DNA from: Cricetomys ansorgei
Lineage: Eukaryota > Chordata > Mammalia > Rodentia > Nesomyidae
Direction: 5' to 3'
Assembly: GCA_026225945.1 (NCBI GenBank)
Contig: JAMJFZ010001815.1
Span: 4,888,501 to 4,952,500, forward strand
Length of the DNA stretch: 64,000 nt
This document shows positions 45,661 to 58,012 of the stretch, piece after piece (the stretch's first letter is position 1; every line of letters starts with the position of its first letter). Under the pieces are notes generated by a model, which worked only from the letters and a program-made list of their open reading frames with translations, made no database searches and was not told where the DNA came from. Both the position numbers and the translations under genes were made by a program.

Positions 45661-48600
45661 TACATTTGAATCACATTTCTGTTCCAGGGTAAAGTTAGAC
45701 TTTTAACTTAACTGGTGATTGATAATTTTAATTATACTAACAGCATTTTTTTCTATAATAAATTTATCAGGAACACATAGTCAAAAGGAATTGAATTCTT
45801 TTTTTCTGTTTCCCCTGTTTTACCATTTTTATCAAGTTTACCAAGTTCTTTTCACTTGTGGATAGGTGGTATAGATGGAAGAAATACATATTTTTATTGT
45901 TAGTCCTAAAAAAAAGGCGAACCTTCAGATTTTACTTGAAAACGTATACAATAAAATTTGAGCTATAATGTAACAAAATTCCATAGCAGCATTGAAAAAT
46001 GCCTGGAGAAATATAGGAATTTAAGAATACTGGTATTTAAAATTGCTAGTTTAGCAATTATATAAAGTTTATTATTATCTGAGAGTTCTAAAAGTTCCGA
46101 TGTTATTTTTCCTAGTTAAGTTAAAAGTGTAGTTTGAAAGCAAATGTGAATCACAAATGTTTCTGCAAATTCACTCTCTACTTCTTAAAGTGAGCACAGC
46201 CTTTATATATGAGCTGCTTCATAATAAATCTAGCTTCCAGATTTTTAAATGAAAATGCAAGAAGATAAGTCATTTGTGAACACAGAAAATAAGAGCAAAG
46301 ATGCTTGTACTTGTATCCATATTAATTGTATGTGTTAAATTATCAAACTAGTGATGAATGAGTTCACCATTTTGTAGATAATTTGGCCATGTATTTTGTG
46401 CCATTAATGCCTTTTTTCCTTATTCAGCCATCATTGTTTAGGAATCACAGTTGATGCAAAGTTTTTTAACTCAATATCCAACCTAAACCATAAAATTATA
46501 CAGTGATGTGCTTCGCAAAAGTTCTAAGACCCATACTACACTTACATAAACAAGTAAACTATGACATTTAACAAACCCCAAGATACATTTTAAGTCATCC
46601 TGCCAGATGTTCCCAGACTGGCACAGATTTGGTGTCTAAAGGCAAGTAAACAATTGAGTGATGCCTTGAAGCAAATGCAAGCACTCCTTAAGTTCTTAAG
46701 AGGAAAGCTGTGTCCATACACAAATAGCCTCTCACATCTGCAGGCTTCATAGCCATGGGATCAGACAATCCTAGATCAGAAAAATATTTAATGAGTTGTA
46801 GTTGTACACCTACTGTGGTGGCTCATCAAAAATGATAAGGAGGCATTTTCATATATACAAACCCTGACAGACCTCAGCAGAGAGAACCACCATCATGGCA
46901 AGCTCCATACAGTGGAACCTCGAGCATCTCAGCTCAGGTGTTTTAACTGATATAGAACTCCTCAGTTCTACTGATAGCATCTGCAGATCATGAGCAATCA
47001 AACATTCCCCATCTAAATCCAACACCTGTGGACAATACAAAGGCCTAAGCAGCCACTTTCCCAACAGTACACAAAACAATGATTTTATGTATAACTAAAA
47101 TATAAACTTCCACAACAATGAGTCCCTACAGGACTTGTGCTAAGCTTACTTTTCTTCATTATTGTCCTCTAAACGAATCAATGTAAGTACTAATTACAAA
47201 CCGGTTGCATTACATTAAGTGTGATGAGTCATCTAGAGACAATCCACAGCGTAAGGAGAGGTATAGATTCCCTAAACACTGAACCACTTCCTTTGATACT
47301 TGAACGCCTTGGAGATTTGATATCTAAGTGGGTTCCTCGAACCAAGGCACATGAGTGATTTTACCTATGCTTCTGTGAGGGAGCTTTGGACCTTGCAGTA
47401 TACCTATTTGAGAGTAACTGGACTGTGCATTCAAGTGCTACCAAACCAAACATAGTCTTTGACTTAACTTTAACCATAAACATTTGTTACTGGAATCCGA
47501 GTGGGGTAAAGAGAACACCAGCTTTAGTTTCTAGGCTCATTTCTTTGAAGATGATGACAAGAGAAATTTGCTAAACCTGTTTTACTACAACCACAAGAGA
47601 AGGTTAATGATATTCTCCCATCCCACTGTGAAAATCAAAGGAGATAATTTATGTTTGGTAAGGTCTGTGTGAATAATATTTTAAAATATCATAAATTAAA
47701 GCATTAATAAGCATCTTTAATTAACGACAGGATTTAACCATTTTTGTTCCATTTGTATTTTCTGGTTATTTTATTTCTCAAGGTTGAATATTCCCTAAGT
47801 TTTTACTTCCTCAGAACAAAATAATTGCCAAACATTGCTTCTGAAACTTTAAATGACGTGTTGTCTATTTTTTAGAGATGAAAATAAAGACAGCCTGCGG
47901 AGAGAAAGACGTTCCCAGAATGTGAATGGGAGGAAGGTATACTCAAAATCCCAGTTCGAAAGCTTAGTAGATCGCTGATTAGCAAAATTCATGTGGGGTC
48001 GTAAAGTCTGGAGTGAGTACTTTATAAATACAAAGTGTCATCCTGTAGATCTATCTTATTGTTAATAGTACCTATAAACAGAAGCGTCAAAATGGCAATA
48101 TGAAATACGACCACCTTTAAATGTATCAACAGAATGTCAAGGAAAAACAATTAGGGACTTAACAATAAACTTTTAAACAGACTCCACATTTACTCTAGAA
48201 ATGCTTTGCTTAGTATCTTTGAAATTTCTATTTATTTTTCTAACTGTCTCTGTTAGTCATCTGTGAACCACCTTATACATCATATGTTTGGATCAAAAGG
48301 AGTCATTTAGCCTAGACATTCAATGTATTCACCAAGATTAAATGGACGTCTTCTCTTTAAAGTTAGAGTAAATTTTATTCAGAGTTAAGGTTATTATTAG
48401 TTATTGATGACATTGCTTTAAAGCCTGTATGACTAACTCTGCAAAGAACTGATGGAGAAGTGTAGAGATGAAGGGGACAATATGTAATCTGTAAAGTCTC
48501 AGGATGCCAGGAAAAACCAACAGACTAGAAGAGTGGAAAGTGTACCAGAGTCTCAAATATCCTCAGCTTGTATTTAGAGAAAGAAGGAGACACTACAAGC

Positions 48601-48705
48601 AAGCACTGCATCTGTGTGTATTTAGCAACACATGTAGTGGGGTAGATAGTGTCTCGCCATCTTCAGGTTAATATGGTCACCAATTTATGGGCCCAGATCA
48701 TTTTG
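45661..48705. other. A+T-rich sequence, few repeats recognised
   Basis: The first about 200 bases may continue the decayed LINE-1. Beyond that I see no transposon over roughly 2.8 kb and no convincing coding sequence. Confidence 0.4.
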
Positions 48706-49041
48706 TTTGGTGTTCCATTCCCCAGACCCCAGGAGACTTTTTTTTCCAACTCTACCACTCCCATGTGGCAATCATCATAAAGAGACTTCTAGAAATACCA
48801 TTCATCTTGTTGTGTTTCCTGTGAGGTATCTGTCACTCCTGTTAATTAGCCTCCAGCTCACATCCCTTTGTCCAGTTATAATTAGACAAATGAACTACGA
48901 TGTGCTAGGCAGACTAGCAGACTTAGTCACAATAATTCTCGTTCATAATTGCATAAGCCATATTTGTGTACTTAAATCAGAGGCTTTCAGATTCTATTCA
49001 AGAAATGGTGTGTGTATGCACGTATGGGTGTGTGTGTGGGC

Positions 49042-49071
<30 letters not shown>
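49042..49071. repeat. (GT)n microsatellite
   Basis: About 15 pure GT units preceded by a shorter imperfect GT run from 49027. Confidence 0.95.
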
Positions 49072-49074
<3 letters not shown>

Positions 49075-49621
49075 ATGCATGTGCTTTCTCTACCTTTAAA
49101 AATACATGTCATTCTCTGCTCTCCTGAATTATCCATGGAGCAGCCTTAAATCAAGATAGATGAACTTAAAAACTATAGAAATGGAAAAGTGGACTTAAGG
49201 AACAGAAATTCAGATCTTAAAATCTTGTTAGCTATATGGTGTGATTCCATTATGTCTGTAGAGCTGTGACTAAGGTATTTTTCAAACAATCATTTATGTT
49301 GCTACCAGAAACCAATTAGGTCCAAAGGAATATAACTTCTACGATATTGTGTACATCAGAAGACAGTAACTATTTGTCTAAGGAAGGAACATGGAATCTG
49401 AGAGAATTCTGAGGCTGTTTTAATCTGGTTGTGAAACTATCTCCAATGTTGACCATTGGAGAGGCATACGGTACAATTGCAGCCAAGAGTATTCTGGGTC
49501 AAACTGAACTTCTATAAGATGAACATAAAAGGAACTACGTTTTGAGTCGTTTGAGGGGTGGGATATTGACAAGATCAATAAACTACACTAAGAGAAAATT
49601 GAAACAAAGTTATCACAGAAA

Positions 49622-49697
49622 TTATTTTTGTTGACAATATTTCCAAGAGTGAACTTAACTTATTTTTGTTGACAATATTTCCAAGAGTGAATTTAAG
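49622..49697. repeat. 38-bp tandem duplication
   Basis: Two head-to-tail units (49622-49659 and 49660-49697) share 'ttatttttgttgacaatatt' and 'tccaagagtgaa'. They differ at only two positions near their ends, so the event is fairly recent. Confidence 0.95.
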
Positions 49698-49965
49698 TAA
49701 GCCAAAATATATAAAGGACTCTGTCTTTTGTGAAAAAACAAAGGAAAAATTATATGATTTCCTTCAAATTAATTATTGGAACTTTTTATCTTTTGAATAA
49801 GCTTCTGTTTTAACAATAGTAGCCATTTTGATATTAAGTCGCATGGATAGCTATACAATTGTTTTACCAATATGACTGTTAAATAAATAGATAAGTAAAA
49901 AATATAATTTGATGGAAAATCCTTGCTGCAAACAACTGGTGGTATGGTAACTTTTAAGAGAGCTC

Positions 49966-50165
49966 TCTTCCTCCCCTTTCCCTCCATCCCCCCTCTCCTT
50001 TTCTCCCTCTTTTCCTGTCTCCACTTATTCTTCTCCCAACCCTCCTCCATCTCTCCCTCTCCCACACTCCTCCATCTCTCCCTCCCTCACCCTCCTCTCT
50101 CTCTCCTTCCTTCACCCTCCTTCTTCTCTCCCTTCCCCACCTTCCTTTCCACCTCCCTCGTTCTC
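49966..50165. repeat. Pyrimidine-rich tract (CT/CCCT/TCTCC)
   Basis: About 200 bases of mostly C and T with scattered A (CAC, CATC). It is a degenerate polypyrimidine tract. The long Arg/Glu/Gly-rich minus frames at 49769-50214 are composition artefacts. Confidence 0.88.
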
Positions 50166-51159
50166 TTCTGTTAGTTGTTTTAGAGTAAGATCCTATTCTT
50201 TTTGTAAAATACAAAAACTTTCAAAATTTGTAAGGTTTGTCATTCTTTCTTTGAATGTTGCATCAGTGGAAAACTAAGTCCAGATGTCAGAATTGGGTCC
50301 CAGCATTTTATGAACGGCCAGAATGAATGGCTTATTCACTTCCAGCCTATGGGAGGGCTAAAGATACATCCATAATTAGAGACAATAAGCCCTGTGTCTA
50401 GCACTTAGGTTGCTGACAGATAAAAGCATGTGTCCTTATTTTCGAAGTGTTAGAAATAATGCTGAAAGTTTGAATTTGGGGACAATTGAACCACTATGGC
50501 TTAGTTTTAAAGCCAAGATTACTGTACAAATGGAGGTTAATAGCAGGGATTTGAGAAAATTCAATTTTTATTAACCAATGCAACTCAATAAAAAATGATA
50601 CTGGATTATATTATTACCAGTGAAATAATACTTATTAAACATTTGAGATTCCTTATTTATATCAGATTCAAAAAACCCCCAGATTTTGCTAAAAAGTGGT
50701 ATCTTTTACTTTAAAATTTCAAACTTCTTATATAAAATAGAAATGTACTAGATTTGAAAACAAAAGTAAAGCACAAAAAATAATGCAAAATAATGATGTT
50801 ATTAGAAATGAATAGAAATATTCATAGAAATAAGGAACACAGAAGTGTTCCTTCTAAACTAATCATTTTTATTGGTTGTTAACATTATATTGTAGGTAAG
50901 GTATCTGCTCATGCTTGGTAAAATAGGCTGAATTTTTGCCATTTCGCTCAGTGTGGATTCTAAGTGCACTAGTTCATATGCCGTGTCTTCATGGCCCATT
51001 GTTCTAGGACACGGACCATAGGATTCTTTTCAAATGGCCAACGTCTACCATGTTGAGATCTGCCAAATAGCAAATCAACCTTTATAATTAAAGCTGACAA
51101 GCTGACAACAAAAATGAGTGTATTTTTGCACAAATATAAATTTTTATGTCACATTACCG

Positions 51160-51740
51160 TCTGTGCACTTGTTTGCTTTTTTGTCAATAGCCGAGGGCTG
51201 GTTTTCATTGCACCAGAGGCATGGTACATTCCAAGGCCTTCAGACAGCTCCCCTTCACCCTAGTGAGTCTGTTGATTAATTTTGGACACTTCTTAATTAA
51301 CACCCCAAAGGAGGTCTACTTCATCAGCCTGTAGCCCCTAAAAAACAAGTGAATCTGAAGAATAATGACCCAAGGAGACAGCCACACTCTTTCCAAATGA
51401 TGTTTTAAGAACATTGAGTCTCTTTCAAGTTAGGTTTGTGTCTGGCAATGCCTAGGGAAAACGTGGGCCTTTAATCAGGGCAAAGATAGAGATTTGTTTG
51501 GGTCTGATTTAATTTACTTTTTGACACAGAGAAGAGTGATAGATGCTCCTTGACAGGAGAAACATGGCACCACAGCACGGTAATGGTGCCCGTGGCCTTG
51601 ATTAGTAATCGCAACATTTGACCTCCAGGCAGAAGAGCTGACGGATGCGGGAAAAGAGAAGTAATTAGGACAGTACCACGAGGTAAGGAACTTGCTAATT
51701 GTAGCCAAATCTGAAAAATCTAATGATGGGACCAAGAAAT
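51160..51740. promoter_or_regulatory. Candidate regulatory element with TTAATTAA motifs
   Basis: Seen: 'ctgttgattaattttggaca' and 'cttcttaattaacacccc' at 51270-51305. Further on are 'tttaatcagg', 'gatttaatttac', 'ccttgattagtaatcgcaac' (51595-51614), 'gaagtaattaggac' and 'ttgctaattgtagcc'. Nine or so AT-hook/homeodomain-like sites lie in under 600 bases, with some CpGs and no transposon. It is the strongest motif cluster in the window, but its role is inferred. Confidence 0.3.
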
Positions 51741-52030
51741 ACTAAGCTAATGGCAGCCTTCATAAGTTTGTCTATAGATATCAGCCTCTCATACATGAAG
51801 ATTACTAACAATAATGCTGATTCCACTGGGGCTACAAAACAGACTTGAGCTTACACCTTTGCATAACTCTTCCCAAGAGAAATGAATCATTCGTTAAACC
51901 AGCTGTTACATCTGGGTAGGTGCTAGGACAGAACCTTCAAATTCCAGGGTCAGCTGTGTCAAGAACAGATGTAAACTCTACCATGATTGTTTAGCAAAAT
52001 GCTATACTCAACTATCCAAGATAGGCCAAA
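51741..52030. other. Unique sequence, nothing recognised
   Basis: Short unique interval before a B3 SINE; no gene or repeat recognised. Confidence 0.4.
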
Positions 52031-52257
52031 GTGGGGGTGGAGAGATGGTTCAGTATTTAAGAGCACTGGTTGCTCTTCTAGAGGACCTGAGTTCTGTTCC
52101 CAGCACCTAAATGGCAGTTCATAACAATCTGTAACTCAAATCTCTGAGGTTCAGATGCCCCCTTCTGGCCTCAGCAGGCTCTGCACACATGTGGTACAAA
52201 GATACTCATGCAAGCCAGACTCCATACATATAAAATAAAAATAAAGGTAAAAAAATA
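52031..52257 (+). mobile_element. B3-type SINE, nearly full length
   Basis: All parts are visible: 'gggggtggagagatggttca' (A box), 'aagagcactggttgctcttc', 'gaggacctgagttctgttcc' (B box), 'aacaatctgtaactcaaatc', 'tcagatgcccccttctggcc', 'ctctgcacacatgtggtaca' and the A-rich end 'ataaaataaaaataaagg'. It is transcribed by Pol III when young. Confidence 0.93.
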
Positions 52258-52261
52258 TATA

Positions 52262-52520
52262 TAAACGATCTGCTAAGGGACCAAGATGTCTCACCTTGCA
52301 AGCATGAAGACTGGAGTTCAAATCTAGCTGAAACAGAACACTCCAATTTCAGCAAGACACCCTGGCTCGGGAAGTAGAGAACTATAAAGGATGACACCTT
52401 ATGTTGACCTCAGGCTTTCACTCATGTATGGTCAAACACTTGCCTGGTCACCCCAGGCACACACATGCAAGTATGTGTGTGTGCACACACACTGCAGGCA
52501 TACACACACAGGAATAAAAA
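52262..52520 (+). mobile_element. Composite SINE remnant
   Basis: A tRNA-like head ('agggaccaagatgtctcacc', 'gactggagttcaaatctag') is followed by a body with 'gatgacaccttatgttgacc' and 'tcaggctttcactcatgtat', then a CA-rich end. It resembles rodent SINEs ending in 'gacacctgatgttgacctctggcctccaca...'. It sits directly behind the B3. Confidence 0.6.
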
Positions 52521-53005
52521 AAGGACAACCCACACACTAATGAAAGCCATCCCAAGAAAATCCAATGTCACAATGATACTTTTTCACAGTACTCGATTCT
52601 GTGCCACCTGACTTTGCTAAGGGCGGTTGGGGAGCATCCTTGAAGCTCAGTCATCTAATTGCACTGTTGTGCTAGTTGTGCTCAGTGCTGAGCAGATCCA
52701 CACTTAGAAAAGCATATGCCTGCCTATCTGTTCCTTTTCAGGGGAGAAAAAAATATCCTCATGTTGATACTTCGTACTCCATTTTTATCCTTACTAACAA
52801 ATGCTGAAGTTGTTTCTCATCGTTTCTGAGTTGAAAACTTCTAACCAGCAAATGTCCATTAAGAATTTCATTTTTTAACACTTTGCCAGTAGAAAATATG
52901 GATGTCTTTTATTGAATTTTAAAATTCCCAATGAGAATGAATGGTTATCATGTGAAATTTATGCACACCATCACTTTAGGTAGAAATTTAAATAAGAAAA
53001 GTTAG
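52521..53005. other. Unique sequence between SINEs
   Basis: No repeat or gene recognised. Confidence 0.4.
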
Positions 53006-53217
53006 GGAAGGGGGTGTGGCTCCGCTGATAGACGAGTTTGCTGCTCCTGAGACAACCAGAGTTTGGTTTCTAGGGCACATATCAGCTCATTCATAACATC
53101 TGTCACTGCAGCCCAGGGGATCTGATGCTCTCTTTTGACCTCTGAGGGCACCCGCACACGTGTGTTCATATACTTACATTGGCACACAAACACGCATCCA
53201 TAAATATCAAAGATCTT
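53006..53217 (+). mobile_element. B3-type SINE, diverged
   Basis: Order: 'ggggtgtggctccgctgata', 'gagtttgctgctcctgagac', 'ccagagtttggtttctaggg', 'cataacatctgtcactgcag', 'gatctgatgctctcttttga' and 'gcacccgcacacgtgtgttc', with a diverged A-rich end. Confidence 0.85.
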
Positions 53218-53717
53218 CCAAAAAGTAAGAAGCTTTATGCAAAGTTATTTTTCAGTTAGAACAACGAATGCCCTTTCTCATTCGGTCATTTATTCAGTCC
53301 ATCCACCAGTCAGCAAGGCTGTGAAGAGTTAGGCAGTGCTTTCTCTGATTGAAATGGCTTCAGAACCGTTGTGCCCCCTAAATGAAACAGTGACACCTCA
53401 GAATGGCTACACCCTTTGCGATTCAAGGCTGCCCATCTTACAAAATGGCAGAATGCATTTCTTCACCCCTTAAGTGAGGGTGAGACTTACATTGGCCAAA
53501 GGCCAATTACATAAAGCAAACTGAGCCTTGAAACGCCCTTTAAACTGGTGTCTAGAAGAAGAACCACTGGAACACTTACTGACCTGACGTTAAAGAACCA
53601 TACACCGAGCATTCAATCAACCTATTGCATTTATTAAGAAACATTGCCAATATGAAACATTTATAGTGTTGGTATGTATGTACATCTATTACTATACCTC
53701 TAAAAAGACACGAGAAA
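53218..53717. other. Unique sequence, nothing recognised
   Basis: Short unique interval between a B3 and a B1. No gene is supported. Confidence 0.4.
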
Positions 53718-53895
53718 GCCGGGCAGTGATGGCACATACCTTTAATCCCAGCACTTGGGAGGCAGAGGCGGGTGGATCGCTGTAAGCTCAAGACCAGCCT
53801 GGTCTACAGAGTGAATTCAAGATAGCTATAGTTACAACACAACAGAGAAACCCTGTCTCAAAAAGCAAAACAAAAACAACAAACAAACAAAAAAA
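53718..53895 (+). mobile_element. B1 SINE, full length
   Basis: 'gccgggcagtgatggcacat', 'acctttaatcccagcacttg', 'ggaggcagaggcgggtggat', 'gaccagcctggtctacagag', then 'agttacaacacaacagagaa', 'accctgtctc' and an A/C tail. The 'ttacaacacaacagag' segment holds an extra duplication of ACAAC compared with the other copies here. Confidence 0.95.
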
Positions 53896-56232
53896 TCCAT
53901 GAGAATTATTAGGAAATGACCATTAACAAACACGCTAAAACGCTATTGCCAATTATGAACTATTTTACAAGTCCTCGTTTTACAAGCATATACTCCCATG
54001 TTACTACCAAAGTGACTTGAAAATATTTTTCATTATATTATGTTACTATGTGCATTATATGCTATGTGAGAATTCTATCATACAATTAAATCTGCTAGGT
54101 TTAACTGACATCATTCAAATAGATTCCCCACCCATCAGAGTGGGCTTTGAAAATATGTAAATTAAACAAATATTTAAAATATTCGATTTCACTTTTCATA
54201 ATTCTAAGAACACTTTTAACATGTGGTGGCAGTGATTAAACAATCAAGTAAGAAGAATGTCAAACCTGTCTCAGCTATGGGGAGGTGAGACAGAAGGAAC
54301 ACCTGTCCAGGAATTTGGAACCAACCTGCACAGCATAGCACAGTCCTGTCCCACAAAAGACGGGAGTAAAAGATGAACGCACTCCTGATGGAAAAGTTCC
54401 TTTCTATCCAGAACTGGAGAGCCCATGGTGAATATAGGAAGCTTTCTTTAAAAGTTTGAGGTAGAAAATTTTTCCTGAGCAAGATATGAAAAGCGCTAAC
54501 CGTCCATGAGAAGATTTATAAGTTGTAGTGCATTAAAATTAAAATTCTATTTTCGTCAAAGACACCATAAGTAGAGTAAAAATGGAAACCACAAAGAGAA
54601 GGGAGATGTTGCAGTACAGAAAACAACAGAGGGCTCAATCCAGATTGCATATCCAGAACTGCTAAAGTACAACAGGGAGAACCGAAGGCAGCAGACGATG
54701 GACAACATATAAAGAACTGCTAAAGCACAGCAAGAAAAAAACTCAAGACAGCAGACAATGAGCAAAAAGCAGAAAGAGACAATTCATCAAGTAAGGACGT
54801 CCCAGAACCCAGGAAGTATTAGTTCTCAGAAAATACAAATTAAACTGCAATGAAATGTGCTTGGAGTCTCACCATACCTGTTAATATGAGCAATCGCATA
54901 TATTAAAGTAAAATAAAAGCTTCCTGTTTAATCTCCAATGTGTTTTTTTAAATAGAATTTATTATTTTTATCCCTACATCAAATACAGCTGAAAAACTTT
55001 GAAAATCAGTAGATTTTCTTGGGTTGGTCGGCAAACTAGGTTCACAAAGGAAACAAGGCCACACAAACCTTCGACGTTGGGTGCATTCAGGAAGGTGAGC
55101 TGCCCGAGACATGTGTGCATGAGGAGAAGCATGCTGGGTGCTGTGAAAATAGTCCTTCATTTGTCTCAACTGCACAGGAGGTGGGTGCAAAGATGAGAAT
55201 CTAAGACTACCCCACACTGTCATCGACTCTCCTACAAATGGCTAGCACAATCTTTTCAGAATCTCAAAATCATCAAATAAAGTTCCCACAATGGTCTCTG
55301 CAAGGAGGGGATAAACCAGGAGAGGATAGACCAGCCTCAAGATCTATTCACAGACCCCCCTCTATAAGGGTAAAACATCCTAGAGAAAAGGCACTTATAG
55401 ACAGCTCTGATATGAGGAATTCTGGCTTGATGCCATAGGGGGAGAAGCAATCATATGACATAACATTGCTGCTACAAACCCTACAGAGGGATGAAAGCAA
55501 TGTTAAAACCTATTGTCCAGCTAACACATAGTCCCCTTGAGATACATGTCTCCTTCTAAACATTCCAGCCAGACCTCCCTTACCTGTGGCCTTGTCTTGC
55601 ACATAGTTCCAACTGGGTTATATTTCTAGGACGTACAGAAAGTCTTCTGTGGCAGTATATTTATTACAAATAGGGTTTTCTTCCTTAGAAGGATTTTTGG
55701 AAATACAGAGACAGCATTTAACGTCACAAAAGCTTGAGGTGGTAAGAGTGACCAACCTACACAATGGGAAAGAATCTTTTCCAACTATACAATAGACAGG
55801 TGATTAACATCTAGAATATATGAAGAACTGCAAAACGGAAACACCCCCACCAAAATCTTCTAGTCAATAGATGCCATAATGGATGAGATGTACAGTTCTC
55901 ACATTTCTAAACATGCCTTAAAGCACAACCATGCATAAATATTTAACTGTTTGAAATAAAGACACAAAGTAGGTCTGTGGAAAAATAATAGAACAAATAT
56001 TTCCGATGATATTATTGTTATTGATAATATGTTTCTATTGATTTGAACCATATCTTTAACACTTTAATGTGTTCATTTTAACCCTGAAGACCAAAATGAA
56101 AGTAACAAATGAAACGAAGCAGAAAAATTAAAAGAAAAGGAATTTAAAGTTGGGCTCTAGAGTGTATTTAAATACAAAAGAAGGTGGTACAGTTGGAATG
56201 AAGAACAAGAATGATGTACAAAATAAAACAAA
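53896..56232. other. Mostly unique sequence, nothing recognised
   Basis: It has a locally repetitive A-rich stretch (54590-54780) in which 'agaactgctaaag' and 'aaacaacagagggctc'-like phrases recur about 70 bases apart, suggesting an old imperfect tandem duplication. No gene recognised. Confidence 0.4.
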
Positions 56233-56322
56233 ACTGGAAATGGTGAGATCACTTGGTAGGCGAAGATACTTGCTGCTGAGTGTGACAACCTGTAAGCAAG
56301 CATCCAATTAGACGCTTCCCTG
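56233..56322 (+). mobile_element. Truncated tRNA-derived SINE (B2 superfamily)
   Basis: Only the tRNA-like 5' part remains: 'ctggaaatggtgagatcact', 'tggtaggcgaagatacttgc', 'tgctgagtgtgacaacctg'. It is cut off by the LTR fragment that follows. Confidence 0.55.
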
Positions 56323-56382
56323 TATAAGAATTGCCTTGGTCATGGAGACTCTTCACAGCCATAGAACAGCAACTAAGATGCC
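56323..56382 (+). mobile_element. 3' end fragment of MaLR-like LTR
   Basis: 'attgccttggtcatggagac', 'tcttcacagccatagaacag' and 'caactaagatg' match the last about 55 bases of the same LTR-like family present at 61540-61935 ('attgcttttgttcaatattt', 'tatcagagcagtagaaacc'). Confidence 0.5.
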
Positions 56383-56383
56383 T

Positions 56384-57185
56384 TCCAGCTCCTTTTCTCT
56401 CTCTTAAGTACACTGAGTCCTCTCAGTGCTATCAGTGTGCATACGGCCCCGTACTGGAGTATGGGTGGCCTGCCAGGGGCTACATCTCTAAAGGAAACTG
56501 ACTCTTTCACCTCCAGAAGCAATCCATTGCAAATCACACATAGAGTGTGACTCCATGAGCTACTCTATCATTCACGATAGGCTTTTTTCCCTCTTACAAT
56601 TTTTATAACTTCATTTCTACAATGATCCCTGAGAATTGGAGGTAGGGATGTAACATAGACACTCCTCTTAGGACTTTATTCTTTTAATAAAAAGTGTTGA
56701 CTAGTTGTGGATCTCTGCATTAATCACTTTCTAAAGAAAGGAGCTGAAAGAATTTTCTCTGATGAAGGTTGAAAGATTCATTAATCTATGAATATAAAAT
56801 ATCAAGTGTTTGAGGGGGCAGTTTACCACTATGTCCATTAGTAGAATAAGAGTGATTGGTTCTCTCCTAAGGCCTGTGAACTACCCAGCCAACAGTTCTT
56901 GGCACCAGGCATGATTTCTGTTTTGTACAGCAGGGCTTAAATCTAATCAAAAAGTGGTTGGTTACTCTTATAACATTTCTCCCACTATAGAACCAGTGGA
57001 CATATCTTGACTAGTCAGCCATTATTGTAACTTACAGGGTTCATTTGCTGGATAAAACTGTCAATTACTTTTCTTCCCCAGAAACATGGATAGCATCCTC
57101 CAGCACTATGAAAGCTAGCAGTAGGGATGAAAGTTCTAGGTCAACACTAGCTTGCTTTTCCTACATTCTATGAAATTCAGAACCA
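56384..57185. mobile_element. Long rodent interspersed repeat (probably LINE-1/Lx-related)
   Basis: About 800 bases of a sequence I recognise as very common in mouse and rat, with landmarks 'ccaggggctacatctctaaa', 'ggaaactgactctttcacct', 'ttgtggatctctgcattaat', 'aagtggttggttactctta', 'ttgtaacttacagggttca' and 'agcactatgaaagctagcag'. Related pieces occur at 59325-59420, 60005-60425 and 60665-60890. I am unsure whether it is LINE-1 or LTR-derived; no open frame survives. Confidence 0.65.
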
Positions 57186-57449
57186 CTTTTCAGAATGGGT
57201 GTGCCCATTTCCATTCACACCAGTAGTAGAAGTGGTAGTTGCAGTTCCCAGTGTCTCAAACATTTTCCATGGTAATCTTTTTAATTTTAAGTTTTATGTA
57301 GAATGTATAATGGAGTCCACTTGTGTTATTATAATTTGCATTTCCAACAGATATGAGAATTGAACTTCGTTCATATGCCTTTATGCCTTCTGCAGATTTT
57401 TAAAGATATCTCTATTCAACATATGTTCCTTAATGCCTCTTTCTCTCTG

Positions 57450-57467
57450 AGAGAGAGGAAGAGGAAA

Positions 57468-57515
<48 letters not shown>
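57450..57515. repeat. (GA)n microsatellite
   Basis: An imperfect GA/GAAA start gives way to about 18 pure GA units. Immediately upstream is a TTTCTCTC run, so the junction 'tctctctgagagaga' is palindromic and could form a hairpin. Confidence 0.95.
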
Positions 57516-57517
<2 letters not shown>

Positions 57518-57842
57518 TGTTTGTGTCTCCCTCCCTGTGTGTGTGTATATTCCTTGAAAGTTTCTATAGAGACTACCCTGTCCTCTGTGGACAGAGACAG
57601 TCATATCTCTCTATTTCAATGTGGACTTTGATTCCAAGTTCTCTTTCCATTGTACTGGTGAGGACTTTCATTACCATGATAAAGAAAAATGGTAAGAGCA
57701 GACATCTGACTTTTGTTCCAAATCAGCAGAGAAAGCATAGATCCTTTTACAGTTAAGTATTAGGTCATCTGTAGAATTTTTGAAGTTTTTTTTGACTGAA
57801 GAAGAATTTTCAACTTTGCTGGTCTGCTGAGCTGTTTTATAT

Positions 57843-58012
57843 TCTTTTTGTTAGTTAGTTTGCTTGTTTGTTTGCTTGGTTGGTTTTTTTTGAGACAGGG
57901 TTTGTCTTGTAACTCTGACTGTCCTAGAACTCACTCTGTAGACCAGGCTGGCCTTGAAGGATTCATCTGGTTCTGCCTCCTGAGTGCTAGGGTGCACCAC
58001 CACTGCCAGGCT
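57843..58012 (-). mobile_element. B1 SINE with TTTG-rich tail
   Basis: A TTTGCTTG/TTTG tail precedes 'tttttgagacagggtttgtc', 'ttgtaactctgactgtccta', 'gaactcactctgtagaccag' and 'gaggctggcc'-type text, ending at 'ccaccactgccaggc'. An internal deletion after 'ggccttgaagg' shortens the middle. It is inserted in the LINE-1 and so is younger than it. Confidence 0.92.

Larger units (their letters stand above)
48706..51159. other. A+T-rich sequence with simple repeats
   Basis: It contains a GT array, a 38-bp tandem duplication and a pyrimidine-rich tract, each listed separately. The 130-codon plus frame at 48707-49099 ends in the GT array and has no recognisable protein features. 'gttaattagcctcc' and 'gttataattagac' near 48840-48890 are isolated homeodomain-like sites. 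Confidence 0.4.

Noticed and set aside
52031..52100. Pol III A/B boxes as a tRNA gene
   Set aside because: The sequence continues as a B3 SINE with A-rich tail, and no cloverleaf can be drawn. Other tRNA-like stretches in the window are also SINE heads.
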